A stretch of 64,000 bases of DNA, taken from Populus alba (lineage: Eukaryota > Streptophyta > Magnoliopsida > Malpighiales > Salicaceae). The stretch is taken from the NCBI RefSeq assembly GCF_005239225.2, contig NC_133299.1:12900967-12964966 (forward strand), in the 5' to 3' direction. A program made the position numbers and the translations under genes. The notes beneath the pieces are model-generated. The model did no database searches and was not told the origin of the DNA. It saw nothing but the letters and a program-made list of their open reading frames with translations. This document shows positions 48,805 through 59,105 of the stretch, one piece after another. Each line of letters opens with the position of its first letter. The stretch's first letter is position 1.

Positions 48805-49540
48805 AGCCCAAGGTAATGTAGTGGTTTTAGAAGCTTGTAGCCTGTCTTGAGTCCATAGGTCTTGAGGGTTAGTTTTGAAAGGTGTCTATATTGTCGAGAG
48901 TACTAGCTGACGAGCATGTAGAACTCTACAGTGCTCTTCGCTGAAAAAATTCCGATTAATGACCATGAACTTTTTATTTTTAATGATCCAAAATATTCAA
49001 GTATTTTAGTAATATAATTTATGTGTTGGATATAATTTGCTTATCTTTTAGTTATAACAATCTAATCTATTTTTCTTAACCAATGAGGGTGAAAGGATAA
49101 AATACCAAGATAAAAAAAAAAACAAAAAAAAAACAAAAAAGGACACTATTCTAGTAAATAGTGCATTATGAGGGGATCCATAATTTTTTTTTAAAAAAAT
49201 ATTTCTCAAATTAGCATAAGTTATAAAATTTTTTCTTAATTAATATAACATAGTCATGCACAGAGGTGAGCCAAGGTAATGTAGTGGTTTTAGATTCTTG
49301 TGGCTTGTCTTGAGTCCATAGGTCTTGACATGATTGAGGGTTAGTTTTGAACAGTGTCTATTGCCAAGAGCACTAGCTGACAAAACATGTAGAACTCTAG
49401 AGTGCCCTTTGCTGAAAAAATTCTAATTAATAACCATGAAATTTCTATTTTTAATGATGTTCTAAAATATCCAATGTTATGTGTTGGATAATATGCTAAT
49501 TTTTTAGTTTTAGCAATTTGATATATTCTCTACATGAGTG
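48805..49540. repeat. Direct duplication, copies about 460 bp apart
   Basis: The copies start near 48808 and 49266 with CCAAGGTAATGTAGTGGTTT. Both continue CTTGAGTCCATAGGTCTTGA, GGGTTAGTTTTGAA, AGCACTAGCTGAC-like and CATGTAGAACTCTA, and end in a TGTTGGATAATATG..TTTAGTT segment. The second copy has an extra CATGATTG. No coding capacity was recognised. Confidence 0.75.
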
Positions 49541-50149
49541 AAATTTAGAAGTTTTAGCATTGTCATGAAGTGTGGGAGCCCTCACTAAAGAGTAGATGAC
49601 TTGTGGCCTTCATGGTGATAAAATAGAGCATGTGAACACCTTACTGAAGAGAGATTGTACATGATAGTGGGAGATCCAAGAATATCCATGGAGATAACTT
49701 GAGGTCTAGGAGTTCCATTAATAAATCGGATCCTCTATTCTCTCGTGCATATTTGAATTGGTATATTCTCTAGGTAATGCCAAAAGGCTTCTCACTAATT
49801 AACCAAGGGTTAATCTCAAATACCACATATTATAATGAAGTCTTGGACTAACACATTCTCTATATGATGTCAAACAACATCTCACCAATTCATTGAGGAT
49901 TTATTAATGTTAGGGGTAATAAGGTATGATGTTTCCCTTGGGTTGCCAACACGACCTGAGTGAGGACTTGCACCTGATTGATGAGTTGTTGAAGGTCCGA
50001 TTGGGCAGAAGTACCTGGGGTAATTGGTAGATTCATTACGCATCCTAGTCCATGTGTTTCTTAGTTATGTGCCATGGAATGACTTGGAATTGCCAAAAAA
50101 AAGTTAAAAAAAGAAACTAATGGCTTTTTGATCAATTTTTCACAGACAA

Positions 50150-50560
50150 TGCCAATAATGATGTCTCAAAATATCAAAGTAGCTTAAGAACATGACTTAT
50201 ATGTTGGATAATAAGTTAATCTTATAGTTTAGCAATTTAATCTATTCTTCATAGTCAAGATGGTTGGTAGTCAATGTCTGTAAAATGTTTCTTTTGGTAG
50301 ATGTAAGGACTCTCAAATACTTAAGTAAATATCATTGTATATAGAGAAAATACAATGATATTTTAAAGAGATAGACTTTGAAAATATGTATGTCAAAAAT
50401 GTAGAGAATAAAAAAATTATTAACTTAGAGCTTGAAGAATTCAGAAGTATTTATAGTCCACGAGTCTTATTCTTTTGTGTAGAGGAGGGGCTGGAAAATC
50501 AATTCATTTTTGTGGTATTTTGAGTTATATCTTACTCAAAATAATATGTATTGTTAGTAT
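50150..50560 (+). repeat. Dispersed repeat related to 10.26 kb
   Basis: It shares ordered motifs with 10255-10625, including GCTTGAAGAATTCA and CCACGAGTCTTAT. Its left part (TCAAAATATCAAAGTAGCTT, then TATGTTGGATAATAAGTTAA) also resembles the ends of the two copies at 48.96-49.09 and 49.45-49.54 kb. Confidence 0.55.
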
Positions 50561-53500
50561 AAAATATTAAGAGACCTGTGTTGGGTCATGAAAAAATTTC
50601 CAGGAAAGTGTTGGGTTTGATCGACTTGTCTAAGCCTGTTAGGAGTGAAAAATTACTTAGACATGCTATTTAAACCCAAGCGCTTTGAGCTTGAGTATGA
50701 TAACACTATCCCATGCTAGTGCTAGACAACATGCCTAGAACTAGTTAGGCTTGTCACACCTAACATCGATGTGCGCCTAGCCTTTAAAGGTGTTCAGTAG
50801 CACACTCACCTTGAGTTTAAACATCCTAAGGATGTTTCTCTTAATATGCAATATCCGGAGCATGGGCCACACTATTGCCTGGACCCACGTGTTTATAATT
50901 ACGGTTTTTAGACATTTTAGAAGGGATTGGTCTGTTAAATCTAGGTTTATCAGTTTCAAGTTGTTTAAATTGTGAAATATTGAATTCGGGTAGTTTTCTT
51001 GAATCTGTCATTCGTTCTTCCCAGTGACATATAACAAATGTACTATGTAAAATTCATGCAAACCAAATAATAACATAGATTAAAAAGAGACATGAAATTT
51101 GATATGGTTTATCGAAATCTATCTTTTAAAAGCTTCATTATCAAATATTAAGAAAAAAGATAAAAGCATGACATTTTCTCTATAGAAACTCTTACAAATA
51201 CAGTGTACCACAACAATGTTTTTTTTTTTTCCTTAAGCCTTTATATTTTTTGCATTTTGCTGCTTAAATTTTTTCTTTTTATTTTATTTTTGGACAATTT
51301 ATTGTTTTGCATTTGAGTCTAAGAAATTGTTTTAATTAGCTTGCTATGAGGTGCTTGAGATGACGAGAACACACCTCTAACATTATTTTTCATTAAATTA
51401 AAGCATACAACAAGTAAAATTCAAATAAAAAATTAAAGCAGGGCTAAGCACACCTTATCATTTTTCCTTTGGTTTTTTTTGGACACTCCAAAATTTTTTA
51501 TCAAATTTACTTACTTTTCAATAGTTCTTATATACTATTATAAATTTTTATTTTAATCTTAGTAACTTGTTTTTTAATTATTATGTAGTTGATCCGAAAA
51601 TAAAAATACTAATACTAAATGGTTTATGAAATTTCAATTGAAATTAATTTTTTATTATTAAAATGTTTAAATAGATTTGAAACATGATTTTATCATATTT
51701 ATGATTTTTATTTTATTTTTCAATCACATAACATATAGATATATTTTTTGTATCCTGCTTTAGTAATCAAATTTTTTTTTATAAAAAAAACAGAAACAAT
51801 ATTTTTTAATTTAAAATATTGCATTAGCTAAGATGAATAAGAGATATATTGATATAAAAAAATTATTTTTATAATAAAAATAAAATCTAATTGTATTTCC
51901 AGATTTAATGACAATAACAAAAAAATTTATGAGATTTGAAAATTTTATTTATCTTTTAAAAAATATGGTCCCTCTCCACCGTACCGCAACCATTAAAACC
52001 AGTTATTAGCTTATTTAAAAAAAAAAAAAATCAATCCCATCTTCATCCTCTGCTTTCTTCTATTTGTTTTTCATCATAGTCTCTCATGTAACCTGGCATT
52101 TTTTTCTCAAGAAATAACAAGAATCGTATTTCTTACTTTTCCTTAACGAAAACCTTTTTTTTCCTACAAAAAAAATTAATCTAGATTTAAACTCTTTTAC
52201 TTAAACTTTTTATCTAGATTTGCGTGCTCAAATGGTGATAATATATTTTTTTCAATAATTGTAAATATTATTCTTTTATTCTAGATATTTTTTAATGTTA
52301 TGTTGTATTTTATTTTTGTTTATTCTAGATGAACTGGAAGCATTCTTAATTAGGATCATTAAAGCCGCTGTCTGGGAACGAAACTGTGTTTCATCAAAAA
52401 AAATATTTATTTTTTTGTTAAAAATTAATTTTTTTATATGTTTTGTATCGTTTTAATGCGCTGATCTTAAAAATAATTTTTGAAAAATAAAAAAATATTA
52501 TTTTGATATATTTCGAACATAAAAAACACTTTAAAAAATAACCATGACTACACTCCCAAATAAATTTGCTTTTGAAAATATGTTTCCATTTCTCTAAGCG
52601 AGTGAATTTAACCTCTCATAGACCCATACAGCATGAATAATAGTTTTTAGATCCATTTTGCCTTAATAATAAACCAGAACGGACTAAAACCTTATCAATA
52701 AAAATATTATCACTTCATTTTAAAGGTGATGATCTAGACCTTTTTCTTGGACTTGAAACTAAAATCACTTCATTTTAGTATCAATTAATTTTTGCCTTAA
52801 GAACAAAGATTGCATTTTAAAAAAAAAAAAAAAAAACTAAGAGATTTGGTGAATTTAGGTGGGTTAATTTAACTCCTATTTTTTTTCTGAAGGAAAAAAG
52901 GGAAAAGGAATGGAGAAGATAAGGAAATAAAAAAAAAAAACCATGCACTGTGTGGAGCCATGAAACAAATTCTATACATGCATACATTTTGCATTTACAG
53001 AAACAACAAGAGACAGGAGATACTGAGACACCATTTCACAAGATTTTTTTTTATTGGATTTGAGAAAACCCTACATTCTAGAAAACATATTTTGTGGTCC
53101 AAGTAAGTTAGTAAAATTCCTGATTATCTTAAACTTCTTACAAAAAATACAAGTTTTAACTTGAACTTAAAATCTGCTGTACAGATTTCAAACCTTTTGT
53201 CATCTTACCATACCACTTGTGTACACCATTTAACAAGATGACTATTATAAATTTCTAAAATGTTGCTTGTTCCAGTGCCTTGAGTACGATTAGACTAGTA
53301 AAAGAACTCAACTCCTCATGGAATCCTTAATTCCACAATTCTTCGTTGTATTTTACTTGAAATTCCATGAAAAAGAAGTCAAAACACAACTTATCCTAAA
53401 TTCCCTCCTATGATCTATTTTCAGGGGAGGGGCATCATCGACTGACATTTGACTTTATAAATAATGACACGGTGGACAAATTATAAAAGTAGTTCCATAA

Positions 53501-53600
53501 AATTCGTTTTTTTTTCTTTTCAAAATGAGTAAAAATACTCATTAATCAAATGGAGAAAATACAGGAGTTACAAAGCTTACAAATTCTTCAAAGGCGGCTT
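50560..53600. other. AT-rich intergenic DNA
   Basis: No gene was supported on either strand. A MITE-like copy in inverted orientation lies at about 52355-52565. Several A/T homopolymer runs occur, including an A run near 52820. Confidence 0.5.
52355..52565. repeat. AT-rich MITE-like repeat, inverted copy
   Basis: It carries the reverse complement of the family core (TTTTTATATGTTTTGTATCG, TTTTAATGCGCTGATCTTAA, TATTATTTTGATATATTTCG). The ends read GTCTGGGAACG on the left and ACACTCCCAAATA on the right, a weak terminal inverted repeat. Confidence 0.6.
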
Positions 53601-53604
53601 TGTA

Positions 53605-56430
53605 CATAAAGTTATAAAGCTAAGCACTTTTTTTTGTTAAATGCAAGGGTCATGCTCTCATCTTTACACACACACGGGTTGGATAAAAAGAGAGCTTGCA
53701 TGTAATCTATCCTTTACACCTAATATCAAACTCAATCCCTCCATTTTCAATAGTATTCAAGTAAGAAAATTAACAATCTCTAAGGTTCATATTTTAAACA
53801 ACTTTGTGTGAAATAATAAAATAATAAAATAAATATAATTACCAAAATAGAAAAACTATAAAAAAACTACAAAAAGAGCACTATTCTAGCAAATAATGCA
53901 TTATTAGGAGATCTACAATGTGTGTGTGTGTTTCTTTTTTAATAAATTTTTCAAACTAGAACAAGTTATAAGAGATTTTCCAAACTAATATAGCATAGTC
54001 ACTTATGGAGGTTGCACATACACAACCTACCATTATTGTTTTTGTTTGGCAAATGTAAAACAAAAATATCCTTATTGGTGTGTGTGCTACACACAACTAT
54101 TGAAGGAATATTTTGTCATTTTTAGGCAATACATGTGACTCCCACAAAAACTCAAGTATAGCTTTTCTAGATGACTATGTAGGTGTGTCATCATCAACAA
54201 CTTTGTGTGAAAGAATAAAGTAGAAAAAAATATAATTACCAAAATAGAAAAACAATAAAAAGACTACAAAAGAGCACTATTCTAGCAAATAATGTATTAT
54301 TAGGAGATTTATAATGTGTGCGTGTGTTTTTTTTAATAAATTTCTCAAATTAGCACAGGTTATAAGAGATTTTCCAAACTAATATAGCATAGTCACTCAT
54401 GGAGGTTGCACACGCACAACCTACCATTATTGTTTTTGTCCGGCAAATGTAAAACAAAAATATCCTTGCTGGTGTGTGTGCTATATGCAACTATTGAAGG
54501 AATATTTTCCCACCTTTAGGCAATACATGTGACTCCCCCAAAAACTCTAAGTATAGCTTTTCTAGATGACTATGTAGGTGTGTCATCATCAAAGCTATGA
54601 TGTGTTTAATTATCTTGTTCTTTTCTTTTCAATCATTTTTTATTTTATTTTCTCTCCCCTACTTTGGTTATTGTTTCAGCCTATATAGCATAGTCACTCA
54701 TGGAGGTTGCACACGCACAACCTACCATTATTGTTTTTGTCCGGCAAATGTAAAACAAAAATATCTTTGCTGGTGTGTGTGCTATATGCAACTATTGAAG
54801 GAATATTTTGCCACCTTTAGGCAATACATGTGACTCCCCCAAAAACTCTAAGTATAACTTTTCTAGATGACTATGTAGGTGTGTCATCATCAAAGCTATG
54901 ATGTGTTTAATTATCTTGTTCTTTTCTTTTCAATCATTTTTTATTTTATTTTCTCTCCCCTACTTTGGTTATTGTTTCAGCCTATTTTTGTTCTTATTTC
55001 TCTTATTTGGTCCCTCAAGTTTATGTTTAGTTAAATTTAGTTATATTATTATGATTATTTCATCAATTAAATTTAGTTTTATTTAAACTGGACAAAAAAA
55101 TAACTATTTTTGTGTGTAAAAATGATCCATTTTTTAGCACTCATTCAGAAATAAATATTAACTTTCATTAATTTTTCTTTGTGCAAAAACAACAAATGAA
55201 ATGATCATAATGGTAAAACTAAAGTTAACTAAATAGAAAAATTATGGGACTAAATAAAGAAATAAACTAGAAAAAAAAAGGAAGTATTTTTGCATGTGAA
55301 TTGTGTAGGTTAGACTCGTGTGTCTCAAGTTACGTAGGTCTTAAAGTTATAAAACTAAACACTTTTTTTTTAAATGCAAGGGTCACGCTCGCATCTTTAC
55401 ACACACACGGGTTGGATAAAAAGAGAGCTTGCATGTAATCTATCCTTTACACCTAATATCAAACTCAATCCCTCCATTTTCAATAGTATTCAAGTAAGAA
55501 AATTAAATTTGATTTTGATAAATTAAGCATTAGAAATAAGTTAGGAATTTTTTTTTATACCTCAAGAACCCATAACAAGCTAATATAAACAATTTCTAAG
55601 ATTCAGATTTTAAACAATTTTATGTGAAATGATAAAATAAAAAAATAAATATAATTATCAAAATTAAAAAAAAAATAAAAAAAAAACTACAAAAAGAGCA
55701 CTATTCTAGCAAATAATGCATTATTAGGAGATCTACAATGTGTGTGTTTTTTCTTTTTAATAAATTTCTCAAACTACTAGCACAAGTTATAAGAGATTTT
55801 TCAAATAATATATAGCATAGTCACTTATGAAGGTTGCACATACATAACCTACCATTATTTTTTTTTGTCTGACATATGTAAAACAAAAATATCCTTGTTG
55901 GTGTGTATGCTACACACAACTATTGAAGAAACATTTTGCCACCTTTAGGCAACACATACTATGTAGGTGTGTCGTCATCATAGCTATGATGTATTCCATT
56001 ATCTTATTCTTTCCTTTTCAATCATTTTTTATTTTATTTTTCTCTTTCTTTGGTCATTGTTTCAGCCTATTTTTCTTCTTACTACTCTTATTTGGTCCCT
56101 AAAGTTTATGTTTAGTAAAATTTAGTTTTATTATTACGATTATTTCATCAATTAAACTTAGTTTTATTTAAATTGGGCAAAAAAATAACTATTTTTTGCA
56201 TAAAAATGATATATTTTTTAGCACCCTTTCAAAAATAAATATTAACTTTGGTTAATTTATTTTTGCGCAAAAACATCAGATGAAATGATCATAATGGTAG
56301 AATTCAAGTTAACTAAATAGAAAAATTAAGGGACAAAATGAAGAAATTAGCTAGGATAAAAAAGAAAGAAAGTATATTTTTTGCATGTGAATTACGCAGG
56401 TTAGACTCGTGTGTATCTCAAATTACATAG
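53605..56430. repeat. Nested tandem duplication, two large blocks
   Basis: Block A (53605-55336) and block B (55337-56430) abut. Both start with ATAAAGTTATAAA-like sequence, then AAATGCAAGGGTCA and an identical long stretch around CACACACGGGTTGGATAAAA. Both end with AGACTCGTGTGT, TCTCAA and a TAGGTCTTA. Inside block A a middle segment (AGAGCACTATTCTAGCAAAT to GTAGGTGTGTCATCATCAA) occurs twice in full and once in part, so it is longer than block B. The open frames inside are mere copies of the repeat. Confidence 0.85.
54382..54983. repeat. 301-bp near-identical tandem pair
   Basis: Positions 54382-54682 and 54683-54983 align at an offset of exactly 301. I count three substitutions by eye (in the ATCCTTGC, TTTTCCCACC and GTATAGCTTT contexts). 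This is the youngest duplication in the 53.6-56.4 kb cluster. Confidence 0.9.
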
Positions 56431-56699
56431 GTCTTACTCCTACATCTAGTAAAATTATTTTAGTTTGAGAATTGTTTTTTTCTACCTAGAAATATTTTTC
56501 TTTCTAATGTGCTAGTTTGGAAAAAAAAAAAACCAATTGGTTTTGCCATTCCTATTAGTTTCCTTTTATATTTGTAATTGTAAAATGAAATTGCAATATT
56601 CTGTATATAGATTGAAAAATGCTATTATGCAAGTGAATCATAACAGAATCCCATTGGGCATTTCTTTCCTTGCAAATGAAAAACAGTCATGCACACGCA

Positions 56700-57110
56700 A
56701 TGCTAACAGCCTAACAGAATGAAAAGATTTCTTTTGTAGATTTTCCTTTGGCCTTTGCAATATTTGCTCCCATATGCTTCTGACATAGTCCGAGGTACTC
56801 TCAAAAAGCAAATGATTCCTTATCTCTCATCTTGCTGCAGGCATGGAGCACAATCAGCATCGGTTTTTCTCCCCCATCGAAGCTGCTCAGCTTCGGTGGA
56901 AAGCCTACCACAACGCACCGTGTTTTGGTATGAAAAGAGAACCCCACAATCTACTTTTGTAGCTTTGATCCTCAAGCTACCCCAGCACTTTTGATCGACA
57001 AATTCCCGTTCGAGCCCAGCTTCCAGGAAATGGAGTCCTCTTCGTCGCTGTTAGGATAAATTATCCCACAAGCTGCTGCTATCCTTACGAGCATAAAGGC
57101 TAGCTATCCT
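56700..57110 (-). pseudogene. L1-type LINE ORF2 zf-RVT remnant
   Basis: On the minus strand the order is DSISWKLGSNGNLSIKSA (near 57030-56980), then LSTEAEQLRWGRKTDADCAP and C, then, after a frame change, EIRNHLLFESTSDYVRSIWE. This is the zinc-binding segment at the end of plant L1 ORF2, with the Cys pair and the His visible. At least two frame changes and several stops show that it is dead. The left end of the match is near 56715. No poly-A tail or target duplication was found. Confidence 0.7.
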
Positions 57111-57725
57111 CAGGAATTTCCTATTATAATACTGCAGCCTTTGCACTCTAAGATATACCAGTATTGAACATGATGCTGCTCTCATATGTTCTCCTGACAA
57201 GTGGGAGGTATGGATGCTCATTGTCCGAAAGAAGATCTGTCCTCTTAGTGCATCATAGAATTCGATTCCCACTAGAGACTAAAGGTGGCAGTACATTTGT
57301 CCGGAGAATTCTTCTCCCTATTCAAGTCTTCATCAATGCCTGGCTTTTGTCACTCTATTAGAATTTCCTGCAAATCTGCACACCTGAGAGTAAACAAAAC
57401 CTCACATTAAGCGCCAAAAAGCAGGCTATAACGGTTCCAAGCAAGTGTGATCAACCCTTTGAAAGATGAATTCTGGACATGGTTAGATTTGTGAATAAGC
57501 TCAGTCATTCATTAGACTGTAGCTTTTATAGCCAGGAGAATCAACGTTCGAGATGCAGAACATGAAAACAGATCTTTACCCGAATTGTTTCCAGAGACGA
57601 TTCTAAGTAGAAATGTAGTAAAAAAAAGATAATTAAATAACCAGGTGAACTAAGACAGCCCTCATTTTGGGTCCAAGAACATGAAGATCTACCTTGATCC
57701 CCATTTTAGCTACAGTGCCTGTATG

Positions 57726-57730
57726 ATTCT
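57726..57730. repeat. Target-site duplication, left
   Basis: ATTCT directly precedes the 5' LTR and is repeated at 62815-62819. Confidence 0.9.
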
Positions 57731-58196
57731 TGTTGAAGATATTATCAAATCCACTAAAGATAATACTAATATTGAAGATAAACATGATCAGGGATTACTA
57801 TCATGATCAGGGAGTACTCATATTGAAAATAATCATGATCTCTGATCATATCTACAATGAAGATGGTACTAATACTGAAGATAAACATGAGTAAGGATTA
57901 CGATTATAATCAGGGATTCCTGATACTGAAAAGATCATGATCAGGGATCATGATCTCTGACCATATCTGCACAAGAGATTTTCGAAACTGAAGATAATCG
58001 TAATCATATCTGCAACAAATATTCTAGAAATGAAGTGTATATCTTATCATTAATTGCATCCTTAATTATAGGATTTTTGAATCAAAGATTGTAATATATA
58101 TAAGACCATAATGTAACAATACAATATACAAAGGAAATATATTTTTCTGTATCTCTTATTCTACACATCTTTCTCTCTTTATTCTTCCTTCTTTCA
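57731..58196 (+). repeat. 5' LTR of the copia element
   Basis: 466 bp, beginning TGTTGAAGATATTATC and ending CTTCTTTCA. A TATA box (TATATATAAG) lies at 58095-58104. The front part is rich in short internal repeats of GAAGATAA and ATCAGGGAT. Confidence 0.95.
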
Positions 58197-58209
58197 TGGT
58201 ATCAGAGCC
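58197..58209 (+). other. Primer binding site of the copia element
   Basis: TGGTATCAGAGCC directly follows the 5' LTR and matches the complement of the initiator methionine tRNA 3' end used by most plant copia elements. Confidence 0.9.
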
Positions 58210-58228
58210 ATTGACTGACGTCACACAA

Positions 58229-59105
58229 ATGACTTTCTCTGCACCAAACACCTCTGATGCCTCTGTTAATGGCATTCCCCCACTTGTTTCTCCTTCAGCC
58301 ATAAATGTCACAAAACTCTCAAAAGACAACTATCATGTCTGGAAAGCTTAATTAATTCCTTTCTTCTGTGGACAAGGTTTCTTTGGATATCTTGATGGAA
58401 CCATTCCCATTCCACCTAAAGAAGTTTCCATCGATGTACCTCTTCTTTCATCTCCAACCCTCTCTATGAACATTAGCAGCGACAAGATGTCATCATAGTT
58501 GCTATTCTCCTCTCTACAATTTCAAAAAACGTTCTTATTCAAGTGGTTTCTCACACAACCTCTGCTGCAATCTGGTGTGCTTTAGCCAAATCCTTTTCTT
58601 CTCAATCACGTGCTCGAGTTATTCAACTTCGCACTGAACTTGTAAACACTCGTAAAGGTGCACAATCCACTCATGCCTTCTTTATACAGATCAAACGCAT
58701 GACAGATGAGCTTGCTGTCGCCGGTCATGCTTTTCATTGTGATGAAATCATCTCTTATCTACTATCGAGTCTTGGCCATATGATTATGACTCATTTGTTG
58801 CTACCATCACAACCCGCATAGATCCTATAACCTTAGAGGAAGTATATGCTCTCTTACTCACCATAGAGTCACGTCTGCAGCACCACAATTCACCTATTGT
58901 CCAGCCTACTGTCCATATAGCTACTCGTCAATACTCTTCTTCTTCCTATAGAGGGCGAAATACATACAGAGGTAGACGCTGAAATTACAGAGATGTCCTT
59001 TTCTTTAGTGGTTCTAATGACAAGAACACTTTTCATAGAGACACTATGATATGTCAGGTCTGTGATAAACTTGGCCATTCTGTAAAAAAATGTTACCATC
59101 GGTTT
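58229..59105 (+). pseudogene. copia gag, broken
   Basis: The frame opens at ATG 58229 (MTFSAPNTSDASVNG), reaches KLSKDNYHVWKA and hits a TAA at 58349-58351. A frame change follows between about 58430 and 58460, then a TAG at 58474-58476. The gag core (TSAAIWCALAKSFSSQSRAR to FHCDEIISYLLSSLG) is open to about 58775, where a one-base loss changes frame again. IDPITLEEVYALLLTIESRL follows, then a TGA at 58980-58982. The CCHC zinc knuckle CQVCDKLGHSVKKC is intact at about 59052-59093. The protein would package element RNA in virus-like particles in a live relative. Confidence 0.85.

Noticed and set aside
54597..55086. Two similar open frames starting with the same 27 codons
   Set aside because: The frames are copies of the 301-bp repeat, not a gene family.
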